Position numbers and translations under genes: made by a program. A stretch of 64,000 nucleotides of DNA, taken from NCBI GenBank assembly GCA_944324365.1, contig CALUWA010000004.1, forward strand, positions 62,001 to 126,000, written 5' to 3'. This DNA comes from Candidatus Gastranaerophilales bacterium (lineage in GTDB: Bacteria; Cyanobacteriota; Vampirovibrionia; Gastranaerophilales; Gastranaerophilaceae). The notes beneath the pieces are model-generated. The model had not been told where the DNA came from. It made no database searches and saw nothing but the letters and a program-made list of their open reading frames with translations. This document shows positions 52,801 through 62,819 of this stretch, piece by piece; position 1 is the stretch's first letter; each line of letters begins with the position of its first letter.

Positions 52801-54599
52801 TCTTCATTAAGGCTCAATACTGCCATAAACGCTTCCTGCGGAACTTCCACACGTCCGACGGATTTCATACGCTTTTTACCTTTTTTCTGTTTTTCAAGAA
52901 GTTTGCGTTTTCTTGTAATATCACCGCCGTAACATTTATCCAATACGTTTTTGCGCATTGCTTTAATATTTGTTCTTGCTATTACTCTGCCGCCGATTGC
53001 CGCCTGAATCGGAACTTCAAACAACTGCCGCGGAATAATTTCTTTTAATTTTGTGGTTAATTTTTGACCGATATAAAATGCACTGTCCTCATGGCATATA
53101 ACAGAAAGTGCATCTACAACTTCACCGGCAAGCATTATATCCAGCTTAACAAGTTTTGAGCGCTTATAGTCGCAAAACTCGTAATCCATACTTGCATAAC
53201 CCTTTGTACGTGATTTTAACTGGTCATAAAAATCTGTTATAACCTCTGATAACGGGATTTCATATTCCAAGTCCGCGCGAATTTTGTCGATATAAGACAT
53301 GTTTTTGAAAATTCCGCGTTTAGTCTGCGCCAAATCCATTAATGTTCCGACATAATCGTTAGGCGTAATTATTGAAACCTTTACATAAGGCTCCTCAATA
53401 TAATCACGGTACTGCGGAGCCGGAAGATTTGCAGGGTTATCAATTTCTACCATTTCCCCGTTTGTTTTATAAACCTTATATACTACTGAAGGAGCAGTTG
53501 TCACAATAGAAAGGCCGTATTCTCTTTCTAATCTTTCCTGGGCAATTTCCATGTGCAGCATTCCCAAAAATCCGCACCTAAAACCAAAGCCCAAAGCCGA
53601 AGATGTTTCCGGCTCAAATGTAATACTGCTGTCATTCAGTTTTAATTTTTCCAAAGCCTCTTTCAAATCCTGATAATCATCATTATCTACCGGATACAAC
53701 CCGGAAAATACCATCGGAAGGGCTTCTTTGTAACCCGGCAAAGGCTCTTGTGCCGGATTTTCAACTGTAGTAATCGTATCCCCGACAAATCTTGTGAGTT
53801 CTTTTATGGAACCTGCAAAAAATCCTACATCTCCGCATTTTAATTCATTAACAGAAACTCTCATAGGCGTCTGATACCCAAGTTCCACAACTTCACACTC
53901 TTTGCCGGAAGCCATAAACTTAACTTTATCCCCTACCTTAATTTTTCCGTCAACAACTTTAAAAAAGCATAAAGTCCCGAGATACTGGTCGTAAACACTG
54001 TCAAATACAAGTGCTCTCAAAGGTTTGTCGGTAGTATCAACCGGCGGCGGAATTAAATCAACAATAGCTTCCAATACATCCTCTATTCCTATCCCTGCCT
54101 TTGCGCTGACAGGAATAGCCAATGAAGCGTCAATTCCCAAAACTTCTTCAATTTCTGCTTTAACTCTTTCCACATCTGCCGAAGGAAGATCAATTTTATT
54201 AATAACAGGGATAATTTCAAGGTTCTGCTCCGCGGCAAGATATACGTTCGCCAACGTCTGAGCTTCCACACCCTGGGTTGAATCAACTATAAGCAGTGCA
54301 CCTTCACAAGCTGCAAGTGAACGTGAAACTTCATATGAAAAATCCACGTGTCCCGGAGTATCTATTAAGTTAAGCTCATATTTTTTACCGTTTTTTGCAG
54401 TATAGTTCATCCTTGCGGTATTCAGCTTAATTGTAATTCCGCGTTCGCGCTCAATATCCATGGAATCCATAATCTGATCCTGCATATCACGCTGGGCAAC
54501 CGTACCCGTTTTTTCCAGCAAACGATCCGCAAGGGTAGACTTTCCATGGTCAATATGGGCTATTATACAAAAATTCCTGACGTTTTCTCTATATTTCAT
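52797..54599 (-). CDS. lepA: Elongation factor 4 (LepA)
   Basis: This translational GTPase of 600 residues back-translocates or remodels stalled ribosomes. G1 is AHIDHGKST (14-22), G2 includes RERGITIK, G3 DTPGHVDF, G4 NKIDLP, G5 VSAKAG; the LepA-specific C-terminal domain ([19 protein letters not shown]) is intact. ATG 54599 follows TGATATAAT by six bases, predicting a leaderless message. Its stop codon lies inside the end of repeat element C. Confidence 0.96.
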   Translation of the reverse strand: MKYRENVRNFCIIAHIDHGKSTLADRLLEKTGTVAQRDMQDQIMDSMDIERERGITIKLNTARMNYTAKNGKKYELNLIDTPGHVDFSYEVSRSLAACEGALLIVDSTQGVEAQTLANVYLAAEQNLEIIPVINKIDLPSADVERVKAEIEEVLGIDASLAIPVSAKAGIGIEDVLEAIVDLIPPPVDTTDKPLRALVFDSVYDQYLGTLCFFKVVDGKIKVGDKVKFMASGKECEVVELGYQTPMRVSVNELKCGDVGFFAGSIKELTRFVGDTITTVENPAQEPLPGYKEALPMVFSGLYPVDNDDYQDLKEALEKLKLNDSSITFEPETSSALGFGFRCGFLGMLHMEIAQERLEREYGLSIVTTAPSVVYKVYKTNGEMVEIDNPANLPAPQYRDYIEEPYVKVSIITPNDYVGTLMDLAQTKRGIFKNMSYIDKIRADLEYEIPLSEVITDFYDQLKSRTKGYASMDYEFCDYKRSKLVKLDIMLAGEVVDALSVICHEDSAFYIGQKLTTKLKEIIPRQLFEVPIQAAIGGRVIARTNIKAMRKNVLDKCYGGDITRKRKLLEKQKKGKKRMKSVGRVEVPQEAFMAVLSLNEE

Positions 54600-54605
54600 A
54601 AGCGT

Positions 54606-54614
54606 ATTATATCA
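54606..54614 (-). promoter_or_regulatory. Extended -10 promoter six bases before the lepA start
   Basis: On the minus strand TGA-TATAAT is followed after six bases by ATG 54599. There is no SD in the gap. Confidence 0.65.
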
Positions 54615-54633
54615 TAAAGATGTGAAATTTTAT

Positions 54634-54668
54634 TTACAAAATAAAAGCCGGTAATTAACTTTACCGGC
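54634..54668 (-). terminator. Terminator of the TolC-like gene
   Basis: On the minus strand GCCGGTAA and TTACCGGC form a stem, followed by TTTTATTTT. A second hairpin, CTTTACTT-TAAAT-AAGTAAAG (54672-54692), stands just before it. Confidence 0.75.
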
Positions 54669-54730
54669 ATGCTTTACTTTAAATAAGTAAAGAGGTGATG
54701 ATTATTTATGTATAAGTGTTTTTTAAGGTT

Positions 54731-56131
54731 CTATAATTTACTGCCGACTGATTTATATAATCCTATATAATCAACCATGCATTCTATATTTTGTTGTGCA
54801 ACAAGCTTATCTATTGATAACAGATTTTCCTGAACCTGGATTAAATCAAGTCTGGAAATTGTTCCCTGATTGTATCTTTTTTGGTTGTAATCAAAATCGG
54901 TTCTTTCCAAGTCAGCTTGTTTTTGTGTTTCTGCCATTTTTTCTCTGTCAAGCTTAACGGCAACAAGTGCATCGTTTACTTCCTGAATAGCAGTTAAATT
55001 AGTTTTATAATAGTCTTGTAAAATTCTTTCGTAAGTTGCTTTTTTCAATCTCAAATTAGCAACACGTTTACCGCCGGTAAATATTGGAAGCATTAATCCG
55101 GCAGCAAGAGATCCAAGCATACTGCCGGTAGACCAAGCACTGCCAAATTCCGATGCATTAAATAATGCCAAACCGGTTAAATTTATTGACGGCAAAAACT
55201 CTTTTTTTGCAACTCTTACATCAATACCTGCTTTTTCAACCATTTTTTCTGCTTTTAAATAGTCCGGTCTTTGATCAATAATATCGGAAGAAATTTCTGA
55301 CGGTATATTGCCTGTAAAATTAATACTGTCATATGGTGTAAAAGCAAGTTCATCAATATTATCAGGACTTTCGCCTATAAGAACTGCAAAAGAATGGAGA
55401 AGCTGCTTATGCTGTTTTTGCAGTTCTATTAAATCTGTCTGTCCGGCAACTAAAGCTTTATTCGCTTTCACCGTATCTGCAGTAGAAACAAGCCCTTCTT
55501 TATTGCTTACAAGCATTAAATCATAAATATCCTGTCTTAAATCAACGATTTGCTTCTGCAGTTCAATAATTTTGTTCAGCCTTACAATATTTAAATATGC
55601 AGTTCCAACAGCACTCGCTACAGAAATATATGCCGCACGTTCATCAAATTGTGAAGCTTCGTAAAGTTTCTTAACAGATTTTGTTTTATCTCTGTTCTTT
55701 AGGAAAAGATCAAGTTCGTAATTTACATAAGCAGGCGTTGCAAAACCCCAATCCCAGCTGCCAGAACCAGGCATCTTTGTGTAATTTGGGGCAAAACCTG
55801 CACCAATTTGAGGTAATTCATTTGCAAACTGGGCTCGTGTATTTTGATAATATTCTTCAACTGCTAATGTTGCCATTTTTAAATCGTAGTTATTTGCAAT
55901 TGCTCTGTTAATATAATCACTTAAGTTTGCGTCATTAAAATTATCCCACCAAGCCATATTTACATACGCATATTTGTAATCATCAGATTTTGGGTCTTTA
56001 CTTTTCTTAACCATGCTTTTAAATTGTTTCGGGGATTTTGAATTTTCACCTGAATTTGTAACTGCAAGTACAGGCATGAAATTCATACTGATTAAACTTG
56101 CCAACAATGCTATAGATATAACCCTTTTCAC
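54731..56131 (-). CDS. TolC-family outer-membrane efflux protein
   Basis: The 466 residues start at GTG 56131 (MKRVISIALLASLISMNF), where TAAGGA lies nine bases upstream; the upstream TTG and ATG would place 14 polar residues before the signal peptide. The mature protein has the two long coiled-coil repeats of NodT/TolC channels (RAIANNYDLKMATLAVEEY; LKKATYERILQDYYKTNLTAIQEVNDALVAVK) and GTISRLDLIQVQENLL. It forms the exit duct for the EmrA/EmrB pumps encoded divergently; the MarR sites lie between them. Confidence 0.88.
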   Translation of the reverse strand: MKRVISIALLASLISMNFMPVLAVTNSGENSKSPKQFKSMVKKSKDPKSDDYKYAYVNMAWWDNFNDANLSDYINRAIANNYDLKMATLAVEEYYQNTRAQFANELPQIGAGFAPNYTKMPGSGSWDWGFATPAYVNYELDLFLKNRDKTKSVKKLYEASQFDERAAYISVASAVGTAYLNIVRLNKIIELQKQIVDLRQDIYDLMLVSNKEGLVSTADTVKANKALVAGQTDLIELQKQHKQLLHSFAVLIGESPDNIDELAFTPYDSINFTGNIPSEISSDIIDQRPDYLKAEKMVEKAGIDVRVAKKEFLPSINLTGLALFNASEFGSAWSTGSMLGSLAAGLMLPIFTGGKRVANLRLKKATYERILQDYYKTNLTAIQEVNDALVAVKLDREKMAETQKQADLERTDFDYNQKRYNQGTISRLDLIQVQENLLSIDKLVAQQNIECMVDYIGLYKSVGSKL

Positions 56132-56170
56132 GTTTTTAATTTCCTTATAATTATCTGCTTGCATTTTTAA

Positions 56171-56208
56171 CAATAATATGTTAGCATACTATTGTTGTAA
56201 ATGCAACA
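56171..56208. promoter_or_regulatory. Palindromic MarR operators between tolC-like and marR genes
   Basis: A 24-bp imperfect palindrome (56171-56194, outer CAATA/TATTG, 20 of 24 positions symmetric) is followed by TGTTG-N6-CAACA (56193-56208). Both sit in the divergent promoter region and fit the size of MarR sites. Confidence 0.6.
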
Positions 56209-56269
56209 TATTTTTTTTACAACATATAGAAAATAATAATTATAATTATAACACTTATAGGAAAAAATA

Positions 56270-56734
56270 ATGAAATGTAAAGAGTTACATTATACAAATT
56301 CAATACATTATGAGCTGGAACAAACGGCAAAATTGATGAGAATTTTAACAGCGCAACTATTTGAAAAGTTGGAAATACGTATTTCGCAAGATGAATATGC
56401 TGCGTTAGATACGATTTCCATAAATCCCGGAATTTGTCAAAGAGATCTTGCTAAACTTATTATAAAAGATCGTGCTAACACAGGGCGTATTTTAAATTGC
56501 TTGGAAGAAAAAAATTTAGTTACAAGGGTCATCGACACAAAAGATAACAGATTAGTTAAAAAACTTGAAATAACACCAGACGGAATTAAAGAATTAAATT
56601 CAATTAATATTAAAATTAAAAGTTATATGGATAATGTGACAAAAAAAATTGCTCCTGAAGAAGTCGACAGAGTTCAGGAAATTTTGAGAGGATTTAGGCT
56701 TGACTTAGAAAAAGTTGTGGAAATGAATATATAA
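56270..56734 (+). CDS. MarR-family transcriptional regulator
   Basis: The 154-residue winged-helix protein contains GICQRDLAKLIIKDRANTGR (HTH) and LVTRVIDTKDNRLVKKLEI (wing with the usual D-x-R), flanked by dimerisation helices. It should repress the efflux genes on both sides until a ligand binds. ATAGGAAAAAATA precedes ATG. The efflux adaptor gene follows after 36 bases. Confidence 0.9.
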   Translation: MKCKELHYTNSIHYELEQTAKLMRILTAQLFEKLEIRISQDEYAALDTISINPGICQRDLAKLIIKDRANTGRILNCLEEKNLVTRVIDTKDNRLVKKLEITPDGIKELNSINIKIKSYMDNVTKKIAPEEVDRVQEILRGFRLDLEKVVEMNI

Positions 56735-56770
56735 TTATAAGATATAAGTAAAATAACAGCAGAGGGAAAA

Positions 56771-57781
56771 ATGGAAGAAAACAATACTGAAATTAAAGAA
56801 GAAACTACTACAGAAACACAACCTAAACGAAAAGGTGTAAAAAGAACAATTACAGCAGTTGTGTTGGTAATTGTAGGGATATTACTTACTATTTTTATAA
56901 TAGATGTTTTGAAATACCAATCAACAGATGATGCTTATGTTGAAACGACAACAGTTTCAGTTGCACCAAAAGTTAGCGGAGAAATAATCAAGGTTTATAT
57001 TACTGATAACCAACCTGTAAAAGAAGGGGATTTGATTGCTGAAATAGACCCGATAGATTATGAAATAAAACTTGAACAGGCAAAAGCAAGATATGAAAAA
57101 ATGCTTCTTAACCAAAAAAATGCCAAAGCAAATTATGCGGCATCCCAAACAAATATAGAAGTTGCTAAAAAAGACTTAGACAGATATACAAATTTGTATG
57201 CACAAGGTGCTGTTTCAAAACAAACACTTGATGCCGCTCAGGCAAAATATGATTCTGCACAGGCAAACTTAACAAGTGCAGATCAGGCAATACTTTCTGA
57301 TAAAGATAACAAAGTTGCAGATGCTGATTTGAAAGAATTGAAAGCTTTGATGGATGAAGCAGCTCAAGATCTTAAATATACCAAAATTTATGCACCTCAG
57401 TCCGGCACAATTTCCAACAGACGTGTTGAAAAAGGGATGTATGTTAATGTCGGAGCTCCTTTGTGTGTTATCGTTCCGAACGATGTTTGGATTGTTGCAA
57501 ACTATAAAGAAAATCAGTTAACACACATGAAACCTGGTCAGGAAGTTGATATTAAGATAGATACATATCCTAATAAAGTTTTTAAAGGAAAAGTTGACAG
57601 TATTCAAAGAAGTTCAGGAGCAAAATCAAGTTTGTTCCCGCCGGAAAATGCTGTTGGATCATTTGTAAAAATTGTACAAAGAATTCCTGTAAAAATCGTA
57701 TTTACGGAAAAAATTGATCCTAATGAATATAATATAGTACCTGGAATGTCAGTTATACCAAAAGTAAGAATTAAGGGATAA
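56771..57781 (+). CDS. emrA: EmrA-type membrane fusion protein
   Basis: This 336-residue HlyD-family adaptor has one membrane helix (ITAVVLVIVGILLTIFIIDVL, about 27-47), a lipoyl/barrel-sandwich domain (VAPKVSGEIIKVYITDNQPV ... YTKIYAPQSGTISNR) and a coiled-coil hairpin (MLLNQKNAKANYAASQTNIE). It bridges the inner-membrane EmrB pumps downstream and the TolC-like channel. AGAGGGAAAA precedes ATG. Confidence 0.9.
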   Translation: MEENNTEIKEETTTETQPKRKGVKRTITAVVLVIVGILLTIFIIDVLKYQSTDDAYVETTTVSVAPKVSGEIIKVYITDNQPVKEGDLIAEIDPIDYEIKLEQAKARYEKMLLNQKNAKANYAASQTNIEVAKKDLDRYTNLYAQGAVSKQTLDAAQAKYDSAQANLTSADQAILSDKDNKVADADLKELKALMDEAAQDLKYTKIYAPQSGTISNRRVEKGMYVNVGAPLCVIVPNDVWIVANYKENQLTHMKPGQEVDIKIDTYPNKVFKGKVDSIQRSSGAKSSLFPPENAVGSFVKIVQRIPVKIVFTEKIDPNEYNIVPGMSVIPKVRIKG

Positions 57782-57801
57782 GAAGAGAGTATAAACAAAA
57801 A

Positions 57802-57826
57802 ACAGGAAGGATATAATCCTTCCTGT
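57802..57826. terminator. Hairpin between emrA and emrB
   Basis: ACAGGAAGGAT and ATCCTTCCTGT form a perfect 11-bp stem with loop ATA. No U-tract follows, so mRNA processing or partial attenuation between pump genes is more likely than full termination. Confidence 0.55.
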
Positions 57827-57858
57827 ACATTATAATTCCCCCAAAGAAGGATATATCA

Positions 57859-59430
57859 ATGAGTGAAGGAATAGTTAATACACAAGGACAACAGGAATGG
57901 AAACCATCCAGAAGTCCATGGCTTTTAATATTACCGGTAATGCTTGCAACATTTATGTATGCATTGGATGAAACCGTTGCTAACGTAGCACTGCCCCATA
58001 TTGCCGGAACATATTCCGTATCAAACCAGGAATCTATCTGGGTTTTAACCAGTTACCTTATGGCGAGCAGTATTGTAATTCCAATGATAGATTTTTTCTG
58101 TAAATTTATCGGAAGAAAAAACTTCTTTATGCTTGGGGTTTTGATTTTTACCATAGCATCATTTATGTGCGGAGTTGCAAACTCAATTGGTATGATAGTA
58201 ATCGCTCGTGCTCTTCAGGGATTTGGCGGTGGCTGCTTGATGCCGATGGCTCAAGCTGTTTGTATGGAAAGTTTCACCGGAGAAGCCAGAAATAAAGCTA
58301 TGGCAGTATTTGGTCTTGTAGTTGTTGTTGCACCTATTCTCGGCCCTGTTATGGGCGGTTATATTACTGAGAACTGGTCTTGGCCGTATATTTTCTTTAT
58401 AAACGTTCCGTTTGGATTTCTTTGTATTGCTTTGGCAAAAATGTTTCTTGAAGATCCTCCTTATGCAAGAAGACAGAAGAATGTCCATTTGGATAAATTC
58501 GGATTTTTATGGTTGTGCGTATGGCTTGTGCCGTTACAAATCGTATTTGATAAAGGTAATGATGCGGACTGGTTCAACGCACCTTGGATCTGCTGGTTAT
58601 CGGCAATTGCTTTGATCGGTTGTGTTTTATTCTTTATTTCGCAAATAATAGGGAAAAAACCTATAATTCAGTTGAATGTACTTAAAGATGCAAACTTTTT
58701 ATTTGGAACAGTTATGCTGATTTTAATTAATGCTGTATTACTTGCTTCGCTTGCAATATTACCGCAAATGCTCCAGAATATGATGGGATATGATGCATTT
58801 ACAAGTGGGGTTGCGATTATGCCGAGAGGTCTTGGGGCATTTACGGCTCTGGCAATTTTTGGCGGACTTGGCGGCAAGATATCTTACAAAACTTACGGCA
58901 TAATCGGATTAACATGTCTTGGTGCAGGCGGCTGGATGCTTAGTGAACTTAATTTGCAAATTAGTATGATGAATATCGTTATTCCTAACTTTGTTTTCGG
59001 TGTCGGACTTGTATTTACAATGATGCCTATTACAACGTTGTCTTGTATAACCTTGAGAAATGATCAGATGACAAATGCATCAGGATTCCAGAATTTGTTG
59101 AAAACCATAGGCGGTGCTATCGGAACTTCTCTTGTAGCGACTATGATTTCAAGATTTTCGCAAGTTCACCAGAATGGTTTAGTCAAGGCATTGCATGATA
59201 CAAACACTGTATTCCAGGAAAGACTAAGTTCATATGCAAGTTCATTTATTCACCTTGCAGGTGACAGTTTGAATGCAACATATATGGCTGGAAAGATGCT
59301 TTATAACCAGCTTATTCAGCAGTCAACTTTATGCGCATATATGACAACTTTTAAAGTTTTTGCTATTGCATGTTTTATTTTAATTCCGTTTATGTTTTTA
59401 TTAAAGAGTGAGAAGAAAGTAAACGGATAG
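57859..59430 (+). CDS. emrB: EmrB/QacA-family drug:proton antiporter (first copy)
   Basis: The 523-residue DHA2-family MFS transporter has 14 predicted membrane helices. Typical motifs are present: FMYALDETVANVALPHIAG (motif D1 region), GRKNFFMLG (motif A), VIARALQGFGGGCLMPMAQ (motif B) and APILGPVMGG (motif C, the antiporter motif). With EmrA and the TolC-like protein it should expel hydrophobic toxic compounds (bile salts or drugs in a gut setting, inferred). Confidence 0.92.
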   Translation: MSEGIVNTQGQQEWKPSRSPWLLILPVMLATFMYALDETVANVALPHIAGTYSVSNQESIWVLTSYLMASSIVIPMIDFFCKFIGRKNFFMLGVLIFTIASFMCGVANSIGMIVIARALQGFGGGCLMPMAQAVCMESFTGEARNKAMAVFGLVVVVAPILGPVMGGYITENWSWPYIFFINVPFGFLCIALAKMFLEDPPYARRQKNVHLDKFGFLWLCVWLVPLQIVFDKGNDADWFNAPWICWLSAIALIGCVLFFISQIIGKKPIIQLNVLKDANFLFGTVMLILINAVLLASLAILPQMLQNMMGYDAFTSGVAIMPRGLGAFTALAIFGGLGGKISYKTYGIIGLTCLGAGGWMLSELNLQISMMNIVIPNFVFGVGLVFTMMPITTLSCITLRNDQMTNASGFQNLLKTIGGAIGTSLVATMISRFSQVHQNGLVKALHDTNTVFQERLSSYASSFIHLAGDSLNATYMAGKMLYNQLIQQSTLCAYMTTFKVFAIACFILIPFMFLLKSEKKVNG

Positions 59431-59448
59431 TATAAAATATAATAAAAC

Positions 59449-61011
59449 ATGCCAGAAACAATTGAAACCAGCACAGATATCTCGGAATGGAAACCGTCGA
59501 TAAGTCCGTGGATAATGATTATACCCGTCATGTTATCTGTATTTATATACGTACTTGACGGAACAATAGGGAACGTAGCCTTGCCGCATATGGCAGGAAG
59601 TTTTTCAGCGACAAGAGATGAATCTATGTGGATTCTGACAAGTTATCTTATTGCAGCGGGCATAGTTATTCCGGCAGTTGATTGGTTCAGCAAAGTTTGC
59701 GGCCGAAAAAACTTTTTTATCATAAGTATTATGATGTTTACAATCGCATCAATGCTTTGCGGTATGGCAACAAACCTTGAATTTATGATATTGGCAAGAA
59801 TATTACAGGGGTTTGGCGGCGGCGGAATTCTGCCGATATCTCAAGCAATTATTTTGGAAAGTTTTCCGAAAGAACAACGTGGAGTTGCAATGTCAATTTT
59901 TGGCATGGGGGTAATTTTAGCTCCTATAGTAGGACCGGTTCTGGGCGGATGGATTACCGATAACTGGACATGGCCTTGGATATTTTTTATAAATGTACCG
60001 TTCGGATGTTTTGCGGCAATACTGTCACAGAAACTTATAGAGGATCCACCTTATGCAAGAAGGCAAAAGGGTGTAACAATTGATAAACTGGGCTTTTTTT
60101 ACCTCACAATCTGGCTTGTAACCTTGCAGACCGTTCTTGATAAGGGTAATAACGAAGATTGGTTTAACGAACCGTGGATTTGCTGGACATCTGCGGTTTC
60201 TGTAATCGCTTGTATATTGTTTTTCCATTCGCAGCTTACAAGAAAAAATACACTGATAGACTTAAGTGTATTCAAAGACAGAAACTATTCTGCCGGGACA
60301 GTTATACAGGTAGTTATTCAGGCTGTATTATATGCCTCTTTGGCAATTCTTCCGCAATTTTTGCAAAGCATGCTCGGGTATACTGCTTTTTTAAGCGGTG
60401 CTGCCATGATGCCGCGAGGTTTCGGCAGTATGACTGCGATGGTTCTGTGTGCATTGATTTCAAACAAAGTTGATGAAAGACTTCTGGCTATGACAGGATT
60501 ATTGTTTTTAGGAATATCAAGTTTGATTTTCGGATCATTAAATCTGCAAATTTCGAGTATGAATATTGCAATCCCAAATTATATAATGGGTGTAGGTATG
60601 GGACTTGCAATGGTACCGATTATGAACCTTTCAATGGATACCTTGCATAATTCTCAAATGACAAATGCTTCCGGCATTCAAAATTTGTTAAAAAACATAG
60701 GCAGTGCAATCGGAACATCACTTGTCGCAACAATGCTCACAAGATTTGCCCAGGTTCACCAGGTGATGATGGTTGGACATTTAAACGAGTTAAATCAAAA
60801 TTTTGTCGAAAGATTACAAAATACAGCAGCAGCTTTATCTCAGTACGCACATCCGTCTGTTGCAAATTATATGGGACAGTATACTCTTTACAGACAGTTA
60901 ATTCAGCAGTCTACACTTTGGGCATTTATGGACGCATTCAGAATTTTTGGAATGCTTTGCCTTATTGTAATTCCGCTTTTACTCCTTATTAAAAAACGCC
61001 GCCTGTCGTAG
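59449..61011 (+). CDS. EmrB/QacA-family drug:proton antiporter (second copy)
   Basis: This 520-residue paralogue of the preceding pump has the same plan: IYVLDGTIGNVALPHMAG, GRKNFFIIS, ILARILQGFGGGGILPISQ and APIVGPVLGG. Both share WKPSxSPW at the N-terminus and PPYARRQK in the central loop, so they arose by tandem duplication. Only 18 bases separate them, without a clear SD. The pair could form a heteromer or handle different substrates. Confidence 0.92.
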   Translation: MPETIETSTDISEWKPSISPWIMIIPVMLSVFIYVLDGTIGNVALPHMAGSFSATRDESMWILTSYLIAAGIVIPAVDWFSKVCGRKNFFIISIMMFTIASMLCGMATNLEFMILARILQGFGGGGILPISQAIILESFPKEQRGVAMSIFGMGVILAPIVGPVLGGWITDNWTWPWIFFINVPFGCFAAILSQKLIEDPPYARRQKGVTIDKLGFFYLTIWLVTLQTVLDKGNNEDWFNEPWICWTSAVSVIACILFFHSQLTRKNTLIDLSVFKDRNYSAGTVIQVVIQAVLYASLAILPQFLQSMLGYTAFLSGAAMMPRGFGSMTAMVLCALISNKVDERLLAMTGLLFLGISSLIFGSLNLQISSMNIAIPNYIMGVGMGLAMVPIMNLSMDTLHNSQMTNASGIQNLLKNIGSAIGTSLVATMLTRFAQVHQVMMVGHLNELNQNFVERLQNTAAALSQYAHPSVANYMGQYTLYRQLIQQSTLWAFMDAFRIFGMLCLIVIPLLLLIKKRRLS

Positions 61012-61071
61012 TTTCATTATATTTTTTAAACCGTTTAAATCGCCAACAAGGCATTTTAAGTATAATAATTG

Positions 61072-61100
61072 TTGACAAAAATTAATTTTCATGATATAAC
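61072..61100 (+). promoter_or_regulatory. Strong sigma-70 promoter
   Basis: TTGACA (61072-61077), 17 bases, TATAAC (61095-61100). The predicted start is near 61107, about 60 bases before ATG 61170. Confidence 0.75.
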
Positions 61101-61125
61101 ATGTGTGGGGTAAATGTATATTTAT

Positions 61126-61157
61126 AAGTCTTGTGTAACAACAAGACTTTCTTTTTC
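61126..61157 (+). terminator. Terminator-like hairpin in the 5' leader (possible attenuator)
   Basis: AAGTCTTGT (61126-61134) and ACAAGACTT (61141-61149) form a 9-bp stem with a six-base loop, then TCTTTTTC. It lies between the promoter and the start codon, so it could abort transcription after about 50 nt. Confidence 0.6.
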
Positions 61158-61169
61158 GGAAAAGGGAGT

Positions 61170-61856
61170 ATGGAAGATTTAATAGTAAAACAAGTCAGAG
61201 ATTGGCTTTTGGCTGAAAAAGAAGAAGCATATAAAGAATTTTCTTCATCACTTTTACCCGGTGTTAATAATGTTTTGGGAATTAGGATACCAAAGTTAAG
61301 AAAATATGCCAAAAGTCTTGTAAAGCAAGATTATGAAAGCTTTTTGAGCCATGCCTGTGAATATATAGAAGGAATTATGCTTCAGGGCATGCTTATTGGG
61401 CTGATAAAAGAGCCGCCGGAACAAAAATTAAAAAGAATAAAAAAATTTTTGCATAAAATTGATAACTGGGCGGTTTGCGACACGTTTTGCGGCGGATTAA
61501 AATTTACAAAAGAAAACCAAGCGCTTGTTTGGAATTTTATTGAGCCGCTTACCACTTCCGACAAGGAATATGAAGTTCGTTTTGCACTTGTAATGATGCT
61601 CAGCTATTTTATAAACGATGAATATATAGAAAAAGTATTAAAGTTAATTCATGCGGTTTCACATGAAGGCTATTACGCTAAAATGGGTGCAGCATGGGCA
61701 ATGTCAATATGTTATATCAATTATCCGGATAAAAGTCGTCCTTACATAAAAACTTTACAAAATCAGGAAATAAAAATTAAATCTGTCAGAAAAATTTGCG
61801 AATCATTGAGAATTCCAAAAGAAGAAAAAACAAAAATAAGAAATGAACTTCTTTGA
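61170..61856 (+). CDS. AlkD-like DNA alkylation repair protein
   Basis: The 228-residue protein is built of HEAT-like helices of the AlkD DNA glycosylase family, which removes bulky or cationic alkylated bases. Recognisable parts are VLGIRIPKLRKYAK, IDNWAVCDTFCGGLK (AlkD substrate region with W and D), YEVRFALVMMLSYF and AAWAMSICYINYP. AAAAGGGAG precedes ATG 61170; the TTG at 61131 lies within the hairpin and is rejected. Confidence 0.85.
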   Translation: MEDLIVKQVRDWLLAEKEEAYKEFSSSLLPGVNNVLGIRIPKLRKYAKSLVKQDYESFLSHACEYIEGIMLQGMLIGLIKEPPEQKLKRIKKFLHKIDNWAVCDTFCGGLKFTKENQALVWNFIEPLTTSDKEYEVRFALVMMLSYFINDEYIEKVLKLIHAVSHEGYYAKMGAAWAMSICYINYPDKSRPYIKTLQNQEIKIKSVRKICESLRIPKEEKTKIRNELL

Positions 61857-61901
61857 CAAAATAATTTTCATATGCAAAAATAATTGAACAGGGCAGGATT
61901 T

Positions 61902-62819
61902 ATGGATATAAATACAGAAAAAAAACTGGCAGCGGGATTATCAATATTTTCAAATACCGTAATAATTATACTAAAATTTATAGCGGGAATAATTTCCGGA
62001 AGCATTAGTATAATTTCCGAAGCAATACATTCTTTGAGTGACTGTTTGGCTTCTGTTTTAACATTTTTTTCTGTTATAAGATCTTCAAGACCTGCTGATG
62101 CCGAACATCCTTTTGGGCATGGAAAATATGAAGATATGTCGGGATTTATTGAGGGCGGACTTATTATTGTAGCTTCATTTTATATTGTATTTGAAGCCGG
62201 CAAAAAATTATTCTGGCATACAACTGCTGAAACAGAACCGACTCTTGGCATAATCGTAATGGGGATTGCTGTTGTTGCAAATTTTCTGGTCAGCTCTTAT
62301 TTATTCAAAGTGGCTAAAGATTCAAATTCGGTTTCGTTATATGCAGACGGAGAACATTTGCGGACTGATATTTATTCTTCACTCGGGGTGCTTATAGGTT
62401 TGGTATTGATAAAATTAACCGGATTGTATATATTAGACCCGATAATAGCCATTATTGTTGCTATATTTATTTTTAAAGCCGGTTTTACAATTTCCAAAAC
62501 AACTTTAAATAATCTCCTTGACGGCTCGCTGCCAAAAGAAGATTTGGAACATATTGAAAGCATAATAAATACATTTAATGACAAAGGAATTTTAGGTTAT
62601 AAAAATTTAAAAGCACGACAGGTTGGCCCGTCAAGGGATATCGAAATGGTTTTATTGTTTCCGGAAAATATGACTATACTTGAATGTCACGATATTTGTG
62701 ACGATATTGAAGAAAGTATAACAAAGGAACTTGGAAACTGTACTGTTTCAATACATGCAGAGCCCGAATGCCCGAAAGTAAAATGCCGTAAAGAACAGGA
62801 GAAAACATGTACAGAATAG
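61902..62819 (+). CDS. Cation diffusion facilitator transporter
   Basis: The 305-residue inner-membrane protein exports Zn2+ or a related ion in exchange for protons. It has six membrane helices, HSLSD in helix 2 and HLRTD in helix 5 as metal sites, a cytoplasmic C-terminal domain (VGPSRDIEMVLLFPENMTILECHD) and a Cys-containing tail (CPKVKCRKEQEKTC). ATG 61902 with AGGGCAGGA is preferred to the TTG at 61884. Its end overlaps ispF by 13 bases. Confidence 0.9.
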   Translation: MDINTEKKLAAGLSIFSNTVIIILKFIAGIISGSISIISEAIHSLSDCLASVLTFFSVIRSSRPADAEHPFGHGKYEDMSGFIEGGLIIVASFYIVFEAGKKLFWHTTAETEPTLGIIVMGIAVVANFLVSSYLFKVAKDSNSVSLYADGEHLRTDIYSSLGVLIGLVLIKLTGLYILDPIIAIIVAIFIFKAGFTISKTTLNNLLDGSLPKEDLEHIESIINTFNDKGILGYKNLKARQVGPSRDIEMVLLFPENMTILECHDICDDIEESITKELGNCTVSIHAEPECPKVKCRKEQEKTCTE

